Assembly: GCA_002257025.1 (NCBI GenBank)
Contig: NCHA01000011.1
Span: forward strand, 1-64,000
Reading direction: 5' to 3'
Length of the DNA stretch: 64,000 bases
Source of the DNA: Sphingobacteriales bacterium 16-39-50
Lineage (GTDB): Bacteria > Bacteroidota > Bacteroidia > Sphingobacteriales > Sphingobacteriaceae
Under the pieces are notes generated by a model. The model was not told the DNA's origin and did no database searches. It saw only the letters and a program-made list of their open reading frames with translations. Every line of letters starts with the position of its first letter. Positions within the stretch are counted from its first letter, which is position 1. Shown here piece by piece: positions 16,392 to 25,659 of this stretch. The position numbers and the translations under genes are program-made.

Positions 16392-16865
16392 ATGAACAAG
16401 CTATTTCTACTCTGTTTAACTGCAGGATTTATTTTTCTTGCCAACTCAAACTCACAGGCACAGACTTATGAGAACGCCATTGGAGTAAGACTGGGGTCTT
16501 ACAATGGCTTAAACTACAAAACATTTTTAAACTCAAACAAGGCCTTAGACCTTAACTTATCATTCAGAAACAATGATGATCTCCAAAGATTTCTATTAAC
16601 CGGACTTTATGAAGTTCATAACCCAATTGAGGGAGCCCCTGGTTTGCTTTGGTATTATGGTGGTGGTGGTAGTATCGGTTCCTATAAAAGAAGAGATTTC
16701 GAAGGTGACCTTTGGTTAAGCGCTGATGGTGTGCTGGGACTGGATTACAAAATTGAAGGAGCTCCACTTAACCTTGCTATCGATTGGAGACCGCGTTTCG
16801 AATTAACTCCAAACACGAATTTTCGTACCGGAGATGTAGGACTTGCAATAAGACTTACCTTTTAA
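16392..16865 (+). CDS. Small outer-membrane beta-barrel protein of unknown function
   Basis: A 157-residue exported protein. The start MNKLFLLCL gives a clean signal peptide ending near NSQAQ; an ATG two codons earlier is also possible. The mature part alternates polar and hydrophobic residues in short strands (AIGVRLGSYNGLNYKTF, ALDLNLSFRN, VGLAIRLTF) and ends in phenylalanine, typical of outer-membrane beta-barrels. A glycine run GGGGSIG lies mid-protein. No specific transport role can be assigned. It ends at a strong bidirectional terminator. Confidence 0.75.
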   Translation: MNKLFLLCLTAGFIFLANSNSQAQTYENAIGVRLGSYNGLNYKTFLNSNKALDLNLSFRNNDDLQRFLLTGLYEVHNPIEGAPGLLWYYGGGGSIGSYKRRDFEGDLWLSADGVLGLDYKIEGAPLNLAIDWRPRFELTPNTNFRTGDVGLAIRLTF

Positions 16866-16870
16866 ATAAA

Positions 16871-16904
16871 AAGGGGCTGCTTTTTACGAAGCAGCCCCTT
16901 TTTT
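16871..16904. terminator. Strong bidirectional terminator
   Basis: A 12-bp perfect GC-rich stem (AAGGGGCTGCTT / AAGCAGCCCCTT) with a 6-base loop, followed by TTTT on the plus strand and preceded by AAAA, so it has a T-run on both strands. It follows the beta-barrel gene by 6 bases. It could also stop transcription arriving from the M61 peptidase gene, which ends at 16994. Confidence 0.9.
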
Positions 16905-16993
16905 GTTAGAAGTTGTCTGTTATCAGCAGTAAATCATAGTCAGGAGATGAATCCCGATGCAGGAGGACCTCAACTGTCAACTGTCAATTATTA

Positions 16994-18799
16994 TCAAAGT
17001 TTCAACCACCTCTTCCTCACCGCAATCTGAGCTTCAGTAAGATTTGATAAAGAGGCAATTCTAAATCTATGATTCGGATTTCTGACCAGTGTCAATTCAA
17101 TCTGCCTGATCAATGCATCACGGCTAAAGGATATCGTTATTTTTTCACCGGGCTTTTTGGTGGATATGAATTTTTCAACTTCTGATAATCTGGGATCCGA
17201 AACATTATTTATGCGATTTCCATCTATAGAAAGTATTTCATCATTTACATTTAAACCGGCAATCCATGCCGGGCTCTGGCGACTTACATTCGTCACGATG
17301 ATCTTACCATCCTTTAGTGCTGTTACCGCCCCCAAATATGCGTCATTACCTTTAGCCGCATCATCAATCAGTGTAAATCCGGCATAGGCAAAATATTTGT
17401 TGTAATCTATGGCCTTTACGCCATTAACGTAATCTTTGTAAACATCGTCAAATGACTTTCCCGATACCTTTTCAAGCATCGTTTTAAACTCAGCATCAGT
17501 ATATCCCCGACCTTTCTTTGTATAATATTCATCGTACATCGCCTTCATCACTTCATCCAATCCGGCTTTTGCCTGAGTAGAATGAATAGTTTCAAGGTCC
17601 ATGATTAAAGCGATCAGGGCTCCCTTGCTATAATATGAAATAGTGGAATTAGCAGAATTTTCATTTGGCCGGTATTGCTTGATCCAGGCATCAAAACTAG
17701 CATCGCTTACTGTCTCAACCCGATTGCCGGGCTGATTTTCTACCGAGCTGATCGAAGCGGCTAAATTCATCAGGTAACGATCCGGACTTTGTAAACCAGC
17801 CCTTTTGGTATAGATATCCTGATAATAAGCAGTAAAACCTTCGGCGATCCAGAGATTTCTGGTGTAATTCTCCTGTTCATAGTTAAATGGGCCCAATGCT
17901 ATAGGACGCAAACGCTTTACATTCCATATATGAAAATACTCATGAGAAACAAGTGCAAGGAACCTCAATAGTCCCGCCTCTGTGTTGTAGGAATTGCGGC
18001 TGGCCCCTAAAACAGTTGAATTCAGGTGCTCAAGCCCGCCACCTCCTGAATTAAAATTATGTACAATAAACACATAACGCTTGTTCGGATTAATACCAAA
18101 AGTCCTGGTTTGTTCTGTTACGATCTTTGCCATATCTCGCTTGAGGATATCCTTGTTATAGTTTCCTCCTCCGTACATGGCAACTTCATGCCGAACTCCC
18201 TCGGCAACAAATTCAAAAATATCCTGATTTCCAACTTCGAAAGGCGAATCATAAAGCACATCAAAATCAGAGGCATAATAGGTATTTGACTTTGAAGTCA
18301 CTTTTTCAAGACCGGTAGATATTTTAGACCACGATTTATAAGGATTGATTGTTACCTCGGATGCTGCATTCAGCTTACCATCCGGATACATAAAAATTCC
18401 TGCCGGAGATAAAAAAGCATGTGACTCATCCACAAAGCTTGTCCTTACAGATATTTCGAATGAATATACCCTGTAACTCACTTTTATCATCCCGGAGTTT
18501 GCTGTACTGACCCTCCAGGTATTTTTGTTAATTTTTTCAAATGACAGTTCTTTACCGTCTGAACCAAATGCTTTAAAACCCTCCACATTTTTTGAAAATT
18601 CCCTTATCAGATAAGACCCTGGAGTCCAGACAGGCATTTTTAGGTCAATATGTGCAGCCTTAACTCCGGAAATATTCATTTGTACCTCTGCATAATGAGC
18701 CTGAGGTTCTGTAAAGGAAACCTCATAAGCAATTTTATTTTGGGCAAGAACTGAACTCGACATAAGTGCAATAAAAATTAAAGAGACAAAATATTTCAT
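16994..18799 (-). CDS. M61-family peptidase with PDZ domain
   Basis: A 601-residue exported metallopeptidase of the glycyl-aminopeptidase family. A signal peptide covers residues 1-19. An N-terminal beta domain is followed by the zinc site HEYFH (SHEYFHIWNVKRLRP) and the downstream glutamate in WIAEGFTAYYQD. A PDZ domain lies at about residues 495-565 (SPAWIAGLNVNDEILSIDGN). Members cleave N-terminal glycine-like residues from peptides; periplasmic location is inferred. It is transcribed divergently from a MarR gene, and the shared upstream region contains dyads. Confidence 0.9.
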   Translation of the reverse strand: MKYFVSLIFIALMSSSVLAQNKIAYEVSFTEPQAHYAEVQMNISGVKAAHIDLKMPVWTPGSYLIREFSKNVEGFKAFGSDGKELSFEKINKNTWRVSTANSGMIKVSYRVYSFEISVRTSFVDESHAFLSPAGIFMYPDGKLNAASEVTINPYKSWSKISTGLEKVTSKSNTYYASDFDVLYDSPFEVGNQDIFEFVAEGVRHEVAMYGGGNYNKDILKRDMAKIVTEQTRTFGINPNKRYVFIVHNFNSGGGGLEHLNSTVLGASRNSYNTEAGLLRFLALVSHEYFHIWNVKRLRPIALGPFNYEQENYTRNLWIAEGFTAYYQDIYTKRAGLQSPDRYLMNLAASISSVENQPGNRVETVSDASFDAWIKQYRPNENSANSTISYYSKGALIALIMDLETIHSTQAKAGLDEVMKAMYDEYYTKKGRGYTDAEFKTMLEKVSGKSFDDVYKDYVNGVKAIDYNKYFAYAGFTLIDDAAKGNDAYLGAVTALKDGKIIVTNVSRQSPAWIAGLNVNDEILSIDGNRINNVSDPRLSEVEKFISTKKPGEKITISFSRDALIRQIELTLVRNPNHRFRIASLSNLTEAQIAVRKRWLKL

Positions 18800-18824
18800 T
18801 CTTCTATAAATAATTGTTCGATCG

Positions 18825-18832
18825 CAAAAGTA
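18825..18832 (-). promoter_or_regulatory. Putative -7 element for the M61 peptidase
   Basis: CAAAAGTA reads TACTTTTG on the minus strand, an exact TAnnTTTG match 26 bases before the start codon at 18799. No clear -33 TTG is present. Confidence 0.4.
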
Positions 18833-18838
18833 AGTTTT

Positions 18839-18855
18839 CGATTTAATTTAAATCG
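18839..18855. promoter_or_regulatory. 17-bp dyad, possible MarR operator
   Basis: CGATTTA and TAAATCG flank ATT. It lies between the putative -7 box and the -33 region of the M61 promoter and upstream of the MarR gene, so a bound regulator could affect both divergent transcripts. Confidence 0.45.
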
Positions 18856-18880
18856 GTGTGCTAGCTAATGTTCGGTAAAA

Positions 18881-18899
18881 TAGTTGCTACATCCAACTA
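18881..18899. promoter_or_regulatory. 19-bp dyad, possible MarR operator
   Basis: TAGTTG and CAACTA are separated by 7 bases, close to the size of known MarR-type sites. It lies just upstream of the -7 box at 18917-18924, where a repressor could block the MarR/efflux promoter. Confidence 0.45.
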
Positions 18900-18916
18900 A
18901 TTACAAAGTTTAAAAA

Positions 18917-18924
18917 TAGATTTG
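18917..18924 (+). promoter_or_regulatory. Putative -7 promoter element of the MarR gene
   Basis: TAGATTTG is an exact TAnnTTTG match, 10 bases before the ATG at 18935, so the leader would be only a few bases. Confidence 0.45.
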
Positions 18925-18934
18925 TGCTATAAAT

Positions 18935-19402
18935 ATGCTTGAACCGCTAGCCAATCCCTTTATTGCTGTCTCTAAAAAATATCTGAGTGCCCTTTCAAAA
19001 ATGGTTGCTCAGTTATCTATAGACAGGTATCATTATGTACTGATCTTAATAGATTCTCATGATGAAAACCTAACCCAAAAAGCATTAGCTGAAATTTTAC
19101 ATATCGATAAATCCTATATGGTCACAATTTTAGATTACCTGGAAGAAAGGGACTATGTGATGCGTGAAAAAAACCCACAAGACCGAAGGGAGCAACTGAT
19201 CAGATTAACCCAAAAAGCTGAAAGTAGTATACCAATCATCAGAGAGGCTATAAAAGAGCTGAATGAAGTAGCATTTCAAAATATTTGTGAGTCTAACAAA
19301 CAGATATTCAACGAGGTATTGACAACTATTCAGTTTAATTTAATCGACAACACACCCGAATTAGAAGAAAAAACGCATTCCATATTAAAAACCTATAATT
19401 AA
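18935..19402 (+). CDS. MarR-family transcriptional regulator of the RND efflux operon
   Basis: A 155-residue winged-helix protein. The helix-turn-helix is at about residues 48-75 (TQKALAEILHIDKSYMVTILDYLEERDYV) and the wing carries MREKNPQDRREQLIRLT with the DxR motif of the family. It is the first gene before a three-gene RND efflux operon, separated by 198 bases with several dyads, so it probably represses that operon and itself. The ligand is not predictable. Confidence 0.88.
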   Translation: MLEPLANPFIAVSKKYLSALSKMVAQLSIDRYHYVLILIDSHDENLTQKALAEILHIDKSYMVTILDYLEERDYVMREKNPQDRREQLIRLTQKAESSIPIIREAIKELNEVAFQNICESNKQIFNEVLTTIQFNLIDNTPELEEKTHSILKTYN

Positions 19403-19405
19403 TTA

Positions 19406-19420
19406 CATGAAACCTTCATG
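19406..19420. promoter_or_regulatory. Short CATGAA dyad after the MarR gene
   Basis: CATGAA and TTCATG flank ACC. Further CATG words follow nearby (19417, 19457). A regulator-binding cluster before the efflux operon is possible; evidence is only the sequence symmetry. Confidence 0.3.
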
Positions 19421-19509
19421 ATTTTGCTTAAACCCTCATGGATATAACTATCAAATCATGATAACCTCGTCACCATTAAAAAATCAAAAAAGAAACAGAT
19501 GAATCCGAC

Positions 19510-19558
19510 ATGATTAAAATAAACATTAAACACACAGGGCAATGTTTATTTTAATCAT
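19510..19558. promoter_or_regulatory. 18-bp perfect inverted repeat before the efflux operon
   Basis: ATGATTAAAATAAACATT and its exact reverse complement are separated by 13 bases, 42 bases before the adaptor start codon. It could be a hairpin in the leader (AT-rich, no T-tract ending) or a large operator. It is the longest exact dyad in this intergenic region. Confidence 0.6.
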
Positions 19559-19600
19559 CAAAGGTTCCATCTCACAAAAGAAAACAATAAAAATAAACAG

Positions 19601-20671
19601 ATGAAAACTAAATATATCGTTTACACAATTCTTGTAATCCTGCTGGCTGTATTTGTAGCTTACCGAATGAATAAGAATAAAGTTCAAAAGGCAGGTGCAG
19701 GTGCAGGTCGTGGATCTGGTGGACCAGCCTCTGCACTAACTGTAAACGGTATCGTTACTAAGGCAGAGAATTTTTCAAACTCACTTGCGATCGCAGGTAC
19801 AATAGAGGCGAACGAACAGGTTGATATTCGAAGTGAAGTGTCAGGCCTTGTTACTGAAATCCTGTTTAACGAAGGCAGCACCGTTTCTAAAGGAAAGGTA
19901 TTGTTAAAGATCAATGATCTTGAACTGCAGGCTCAGCTTTCTCAGGCTTTAACTAAGCAAAAATTAGCACAGGAAACCGAATATCGTGCAGGTAAGCTTC
20001 TCGAAAAAGAGGCTATTAGTAAAGAAGAATATGACGTTGCACTTTCAGAGTTGCGCTCACTGCAATCACAAACACAACTTATCCGTGCTCAACTGGCTAA
20101 AACTCTGATCCGCGCTCCATTCAGTGGTAAAATCGGACTAAGAACAATATCTGCAGGAGAATATATTACCCCCTCAAGCAATATTGCAAGATTGGTCAGT
20201 ACTAACCCTGTTAAGATTTTATTTTCTATTCCTGAAAAATATGCAGGAACAATAAAAATAAATACACAAATATCATTTACAGTTGCTGGTTCAAATAACA
20301 ATTATACAGGTATAATTTATGCGATTGAGCCTGGTATAGATATGTCTACCAGAACATTACAATTAAAAGCAAAAGCATCAAATTCAAACGGAGATTTGCT
20401 TCCGGGATCTTTCGCTAAGATTGATTTGCCTCTTAGCAATATAAATGATGCTATTTTAATACCAACAGAATCGATTGTACCTGTTCTTCAGGGCAAAAAA
20501 GTATACGTAAGTTCGAAAGGAAAGGCCAAAGAAGTTATGGTTGAGACAGGAACCCGCACCGAAAAATCGGTATTAATCCTTTCGGGATTAAGCATTGGCG
20601 ATACAGTGCTTACAACAGGTATCATGTCATTGAAAAACGACCTGCCAGTAAAAGTTAAGGTTACAAATTAA
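19601..20671 (+). CDS. RND efflux periplasmic adaptor (membrane fusion protein)
   Basis: A 356-residue adaptor that bridges the inner-membrane pump and the outer-membrane channel. It starts with a membrane anchor (residues 5-21) and a Gly/Ala-rich linker, not a lipobox. The lipoyl-like domain (VDIRSEVSGLVTEILFNEGSTVSKGKVL), the helical hairpin (about residues 107-160) and the beta-barrel domain are in normal order. The length and order fit the AcrA/MexA-like HlyD_D23 group. The permease follows after 49 bases and the channel gene after that. Confidence 0.92.
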   Translation: MKTKYIVYTILVILLAVFVAYRMNKNKVQKAGAGAGRGSGGPASALTVNGIVTKAENFSNSLAIAGTIEANEQVDIRSEVSGLVTEILFNEGSTVSKGKVLLKINDLELQAQLSQALTKQKLAQETEYRAGKLLEKEAISKEEYDVALSELRSLQSQTQLIRAQLAKTLIRAPFSGKIGLRTISAGEYITPSSNIARLVSTNPVKILFSIPEKYAGTIKINTQISFTVAGSNNNYTGIIYAIEPGIDMSTRTLQLKAKASNSNGDLLPGSFAKIDLPLSNINDAILIPTESIVPVLQGKKVYVSSKGKAKEVMVETGTRTEKSVLILSGLSIGDTVLTTGIMSLKNDLPVKVKVTN

Positions 20672-20720
20672 TTTAAGCTTAGTAGAATATTTTACCCGAT
20701 AAAAATAAGAAAATAGTCCT

Positions 20721-23700
20721 ATGAGTTTATCAACCACCAGTATTAAAAGACCAGTGCTCGCAATCGTAATGAATCTGCTTTTGGTTCTTTTCGGTGTCAT
20801 TGGCTTCAATTTTTTAGGGGTGAGGGAATTCCCTTCCATCGACCCGCCAATTGTTTCGGTGCGAACCAGCTATCCGGGTGCAAACTCAGATATCATTGAA
20901 TCTCAAATTACTGAGCCTCTTGAAAAAGCGATAAATAGTATTGAAGGGATTAAAAATATGTCCTCTTCGAGTAATCAGGGTACCAGCAATATTAATATTG
21001 AATTCAATCTCGACAAAGAGCTTGAAGAAGCTGCCAATGATGTCAGAGATAAGGTTTCGCAGGCCGTAAGATCTTTACCAAAAGATATAGATGGTCTTCC
21101 TGTAGTATCAAAGGCAGATGCAAATTCTGAAGCTATCTTATCAATGACTATCCAAAGTGACCGCAGAAACCAACTTGAACTTAGCGATTATGCAGAAAAC
21201 GTAATTTCACAACGACTTCAAACCATTCCAGGAGTTAGTGGTATCCAGATCTGGGGGCAGAAACGCTTTGCTATGCGCATCTGGATTGATCCCGCAAAAC
21301 TTGCAGCATACAGACTAACAGCACTGGATGTGAAAAGTGCACTAGACAGGGAGAACGTTGAACTTCCTTCAGGAAAAATTACAGGAAACTCAACGGAATT
21401 ATCGGTTAAAACTCTTGGTAATCTTTCAAATGAAGAGCAATTTAATAATCTGATCATACAAAGTTCTGGCGATAATATTGTTCGTTTGAGAGACATTGGC
21501 ACCGCGGTACTTGGGCCTGAAAATGAAGAAACAATGCTTCGCTCATCAGGAACTCCAATGATTGGAATGGGTTTAATCCCACAACCCGGAGCCAATTATC
21601 TTGAAATATCAAATGAGTTCTATAAACGCTTTGAACAATTAAAGAAGGAACTCCCGGAGGACTTAAAACTTGATATTGCACTAGACACAACAGTATTCAT
21701 TCAACGATCTGTAACAGAAGTTGCTGAAACAATTTTAATCTCCCTAATCCTGGTAATTCTGATTATATTTCTTTTCTTCCGGGACTGGAGTATTGCTTTC
21801 AGGCCATTAATCGATATACCTGTTTCGCTGATATCCACCTTCTTTATAATGTACCTTTTTGGATTTTCCATAAATGTACTTACCCTTCTTGCAGTTGTAC
21901 TCGCTACCGGTTTGGTTGTGGATGATGGAATTGTAGTTACAGAAAATATTTTTAAGAAGCTGGAAGAGGGATATAGTCCTATTGAAGCCGCCATAAAAGG
22001 CTCGAATGAGATATTTTTTGCAGTAATTTCAATTTCCGTAACACTCGCAGCAGTATTCCTTCCGGTAATTTTTCTGGAAGGATTTGTTGGGCGTCTATTC
22101 CGGGAATTCGGGGTCGTCATCGGTGCGGCAGTATTGATATCGGCATTTGTATCACTATCCCTAACCCCGATGCTGAATGCCTACATGATGAAGGCCAATA
22201 AAAAGAAAACCAAATTCTATAATTGGTCTGAACCCTATTTTGAGAAAATGACCTCCGGGTATTCAGAATCTCTGACCAGATTTATGAAGACACGATGGAT
22301 TGCATTTCCTATCATTATTGTTTGTATCGGCCTCATCGGACTTTTTTGGACTGTCCTTCAAAAAGAGACCGCACCATATGATGACCGAGCCGCTGTAAGT
22401 ATGCAGGTAACAGCTCCTGAGGGGTCATCTTACGACTATACAGATAACTTTATTCTTGAGCTTTCCAAACTGGTAGAGGATTCTATCCCCGAAAAAGAAT
22501 TTCTATTAACTGTTACCTCTCCGGGGTTCAGTGGTTCAGGTGCAGCAAATACCGGTTTTCTAAGATTAAGATTAAGTGATCCTGCGGAACGTGAAATTTC
22601 TCAGGCAAAGGTTGCTGAAAAGTTGACCAGAATTACCAAACCCTATACAGAAGGCAGAGTATTTGTAATTCAGCAGCCAACAATTTCAGTTACACGACGC
22701 GGTGGTTTACCGGTAAGTTATATCATTCAGGCTCCCAATTTTGAAAAACTTCGTGAAAAACTTCCCTTGTTCATCGAAGAAATCAGTCAGGATCCAACAT
22801 TTACAGCCCTTGATGCAAACCTGAAATTCAATAAGCCTGAAATAAATGTCACTATTGACCGGGAAAAATCAAGAAATCTAGGCGTTTCGGTATTGGATGT
22901 GGCTCAAACTCTGCAATTTGCACTTAGCGGACAACGATTTGCTTATTTCCAGATGAACGGAAGACAATATCAGGTTATCGGTCAATATGACCGACCGGAC
23001 CGCAACGATCCACTAGATTTAACCTCAATTTTTGTACGAAATAACAAAGGAGAGCTCATTCAACTCGACAATCTGGTTTCTGTACAGGAAACCAGTACTC
23101 CTCCTCAATTGTATCATAACAACCGATTCATGTCGGCAACCGTGTCTGCAGGTCTGGCGCCCGGCAAAAGTATTGGTGATGGAATTGATGTAATGGACAA
23201 GGCGGCGGCAAAAATACTGGACGATACTTTTTCTACAGATCTTGGTGGAGAATCACGTGACTACCGGGAAAGTTCTTCGAACACCCTTTTTGCATTTGCA
23301 CTAGCCTTGTTATTAGTCTATCTGATCCTGGCAGCCCAGTTCGAAAGCTTCATTGATCCGTTCATAATCATTCTGACGGTTCCAATGGCGGTGGCAGGTG
23401 CCTTTCTTTCGCTATGGTTATTCGGACAAACCTGGAATATCTTTAGCCAGATCGGAACGATCATGCTGATTGGGCTCGTTACCAAGAATGGTATTTTGAT
23501 TGTGGAGTTTGCAAACCAACTGAAAGAACAGGGAATGCCTTTAGGAGAAGCGATTATAGAAGCATCAGTAGCACGATTAAGGCCAATCCTTATGACAAGT
23601 TTGGCAATTGCCTTAGGTGCATTACCAATAGCCATGGCTTTGGGGGCAGCTGCAAAAAGCAGGATGAGTATGGGTATTGTAATTATAGGTGGTACACTTT

Positions 23701-23828
23701 TCTCTTTGATCTTAACGCTGTATGTAATCCCGGCGGTTTATTCAATTTGGTCGAAAAAACATAAACCGCTTCCGGAGATAACAGAAAAATCAGAACCGGT
23801 TCTTGAATCAGAATTGATTAATACTTAA
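20721..23828 (+). CDS. RND-family efflux permease (HAE1 type)
   Basis: A 1035-residue inner-membrane proton-driven pump with twelve membrane helices and two large periplasmic loops. The essential acidic pair of helix 4 is present in TGLVVDDGIVVTENI, as in AcrB Asp407-Asp408. Duplicated halves can be seen: ISLILVILIIFLFFRD in the first and LLVYLILAAQFESF in the second. Length and motifs fit hydrophobe/amphiphile exporters rather than heavy-metal CusA types, which carry other pore residues. Substrate is not predictable from the sequence. Second gene of the efflux operon. Confidence 0.94.
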   Translation: MSLSTTSIKRPVLAIVMNLLLVLFGVIGFNFLGVREFPSIDPPIVSVRTSYPGANSDIIESQITEPLEKAINSIEGIKNMSSSSNQGTSNINIEFNLDKELEEAANDVRDKVSQAVRSLPKDIDGLPVVSKADANSEAILSMTIQSDRRNQLELSDYAENVISQRLQTIPGVSGIQIWGQKRFAMRIWIDPAKLAAYRLTALDVKSALDRENVELPSGKITGNSTELSVKTLGNLSNEEQFNNLIIQSSGDNIVRLRDIGTAVLGPENEETMLRSSGTPMIGMGLIPQPGANYLEISNEFYKRFEQLKKELPEDLKLDIALDTTVFIQRSVTEVAETILISLILVILIIFLFFRDWSIAFRPLIDIPVSLISTFFIMYLFGFSINVLTLLAVVLATGLVVDDGIVVTENIFKKLEEGYSPIEAAIKGSNEIFFAVISISVTLAAVFLPVIFLEGFVGRLFREFGVVIGAAVLISAFVSLSLTPMLNAYMMKANKKKTKFYNWSEPYFEKMTSGYSESLTRFMKTRWIAFPIIIVCIGLIGLFWTVLQKETAPYDDRAAVSMQVTAPEGSSYDYTDNFILELSKLVEDSIPEKEFLLTVTSPGFSGSGAANTGFLRLRLSDPAEREISQAKVAEKLTRITKPYTEGRVFVIQQPTISVTRRGGLPVSYIIQAPNFEKLREKLPLFIEEISQDPTFTALDANLKFNKPEINVTIDREKSRNLGVSVLDVAQTLQFALSGQRFAYFQMNGRQYQVIGQYDRPDRNDPLDLTSIFVRNNKGELIQLDNLVSVQETSTPPQLYHNNRFMSATVSAGLAPGKSIGDGIDVMDKAAAKILDDTFSTDLGGESRDYRESSSNTLFAFALALLLVYLILAAQFESFIDPFIIILTVPMAVAGAFLSLWLFGQTWNIFSQIGTIMLIGLVTKNGILIVEFANQLKEQGMPLGEAIIEASVARLRPILMTSLAIALGALPIAMALGAAAKSRMSMGIVIIGGTLFSLILTLYVIPAVYSIWSKKHKPLPEITEKSEPVLESELINT

Positions 23829-23884
23829 TAAATACACTAAGATATGGCTTATTAAGAGGCTTTATCATTAGGATATTAATATAT

Positions 23885-25207
23885 ATGAACAGAAAAAAAA
23901 TCAAATTCAGTATTCTACTAATTTTTGGATGCCTATTTCACATTTCAAGCATCCATGCGCAGGAACGACTTAGTCTGGAGCTGGCTGTGCAAACTGCATT
24001 GGAAAACAACTATGATATCATGTTGAACAAGAATGAGGTTGAGCAGGCTAAAAATAATGTAAACAGGGCTAACGCTGGTATGCTTCCTATAATAACAGGA
24101 AATTTAAGTACAAACAATACCGTTTCAAATACGAAACAAACGCTTTCCAGCGGAGTATTACAGGAAAGAAACGGCGCTAAAAATACCAATCTGGTTTATG
24201 GACCGGTACTTAACTGGCAGGTGTTTGACGGTTTTCAAATGTTCGCCAGATACGACAGACTTAAGGAGCTTGAAAATCTGGGCGAAGCAAACTTTAAACT
24301 AGCTGTTCAGACAACACTTGCTGATGTTATCAATAACTACTACGATCTGGTACAGCAACAGCAGCAAATCAAAGCCCTGCGCGGTGCACTTGAGATCTCC
24401 AGAATCAGACTCCGTAATTCTGAAAGCAGATACACCATTGGAAAAGCCGCAAAACTAGAGGTACTTGCTGCTTCCGTCGACCTGAATACCGATACCACTA
24501 ACCTTTTGAGACAAATTGACCAGTACCGCAATACAAAAATCAAACTCAATGAACTTCTGGCAAGAGATATTAATACCGATTTCTCAGTGTCAGACACCAT
24601 CATTATTGGCAGTAGCCTCTTGCTTACTGAGTTACAAAATTCGGCAGCTCAGCTAAATCCTTCATTACAATCAGCATTGATTAATAAACGAATTTCAGAA
24701 ATCAACCTGAGAGAAGTTAAGGCAAACCGATATCCGGGAATAAACCTAAATACAGGTTATAACTTTAACCGATCAACTTCTGAACTTGGTTTTGCCAGGA
24801 ACTCGGTAGGCAGGGGTCTTAATTATGGTCTCACTGCTTCAATTAATATTTTTAATGGCCATTTGCAAAAAAGAGCCGAAAAAAATGCTTCTCTTCAAAT
24901 ACAGAATAATCAGTTACAATACGAAAAGCTGAATCAGTCTATCACTTCGCAATTAAGCTCTTTATTTCAAACCTACCAGACTAACCTGCAACTGGTTAAA
25001 CTTGAGCGTCAGAACCTGGAAGTGGCAAGGCAAAACATGGATATTACTCTCGAAAAATTCAGACTGGGAAGTGTTGCACCACTAGAATTCAGAGAAGCTC
25101 AGCGCAACTATATTGATGCAAATGCTCGTTATACCAATGCACAATTCGAAGCTAAACTGGCAGAGGTGGCATTAATGCAGCTCTCAGGAAGACTTAATCT
25201 TCAGTAA
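23885..25207 (+). CDS. TolC-family outer-membrane efflux channel
   Basis: A 440-residue protein with signal peptide (cleaved near SIHAQ) and the two tandem helical OEP repeats of TolC-like channels: LELAVQTALENNYDIMLNKNEVEQAK starts the first and INLREVKANRYPGINLNTG the second. Periodic heptads rich in Gln/Asn and the ending VALMQLSGRLNLQ are usual. It forms the outer-membrane duct for the adaptor and permease encoded just before it; 56 bases separate it from the permease stop codon. Confidence 0.92.
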   Translation: MNRKKIKFSILLIFGCLFHISSIHAQERLSLELAVQTALENNYDIMLNKNEVEQAKNNVNRANAGMLPIITGNLSTNNTVSNTKQTLSSGVLQERNGAKNTNLVYGPVLNWQVFDGFQMFARYDRLKELENLGEANFKLAVQTTLADVINNYYDLVQQQQQIKALRGALEISRIRLRNSESRYTIGKAAKLEVLAASVDLNTDTTNLLRQIDQYRNTKIKLNELLARDINTDFSVSDTIIIGSSLLLTELQNSAAQLNPSLQSALINKRISEINLREVKANRYPGINLNTGYNFNRSTSELGFARNSVGRGLNYGLTASINIFNGHLQKRAEKNASLQIQNNQLQYEKLNQSITSQLSSLFQTYQTNLQLVKLERQNLEVARQNMDITLEKFRLGSVAPLEFREAQRNYIDANARYTNAQFEAKLAEVALMQLSGRLNLQ

Positions 25208-25229
25208 TAGACCTATAATTCTAATTCTC

Positions 25230-25259
25230 TTGCTTAAGTGTAAAGAATTAGTAATTTTG
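25230..25259 (+). promoter_or_regulatory. Promoter of a possibly leaderless response-regulator mRNA
   Basis: TTG at 25230-25232 and TAATTTTG at 25252-25259 form a -33/-7 pair 19 bases apart. The -7 box ends 5 bases before the ATG at 25265, so transcription would begin at or within a few bases of the start codon. Confidence 0.55.
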
Positions 25260-25264
25260 GTTTG

Positions 25265-25657
25265 ATGATTACCTTCAAATACAAAAGTGTATTACTGGTA
25301 GATGATAGCTACATAGACAATCTGATTAATCGAAAGATTTTGGATAATGGCAATTTTGCAGAGTCTATTACCGTAATCGAATCACCAAAAGAAGCCTATC
25401 AATACATACGGGATTTATATCTTGAAGGTAAAGAACTTCCCGAGGTCATTTTTTTAGATCTTAGAATGCCCATAATGAACGGATTTGAATTTCTTAAGGC
25501 ATTAACTGAGCTTCCTGATCTGGGGCCCGATAAAATTAAAATCTATGTCCTCACCTCATCTCTGGATCCAAAAGACATCAGAAGAGTGAAAGAAAATCAC
25601 CTCGTATCCAGGTTTATTGGCAAACCACTTACAAGTCAAATTCTTCAGGAAATTTAA
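25265..25657 (+). CDS. Single-domain response regulator
   Basis: A 130-residue receiver domain without an output domain, similar in size to CheY. The acidic pocket is Asp13-Asp14 (LVDDSYIDN), the phospho-acceptor is Asp65 (VIFLDLRMP) and the conserved lysine is in FIGKPL. The ATG at 25265 is preferred to an upstream TTG. The gene ends 2 bases before the next start codon, so it is co-transcribed with the N-acetylglucosamine-kinase-like gene. No histidine kinase is in the window. Confidence 0.9.
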   Translation: MITFKYKSVLLVDDSYIDNLINRKILDNGNFAESITVIESPKEAYQYIRDLYLEGKELPEVIFLDLRMPIMNGFEFLKALTELPDLGPDKIKIYVLTSSLDPKDIRRVKENHLVSRFIGKPLTSQILQEI

Positions 25658-25659
25658 AT

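Noticed and set aside
20721-23828. Several long open frames on the opposite strand of the RND permease
   Set aside because: They are frame shadows of the pump gene, without start context or domain resemblance.
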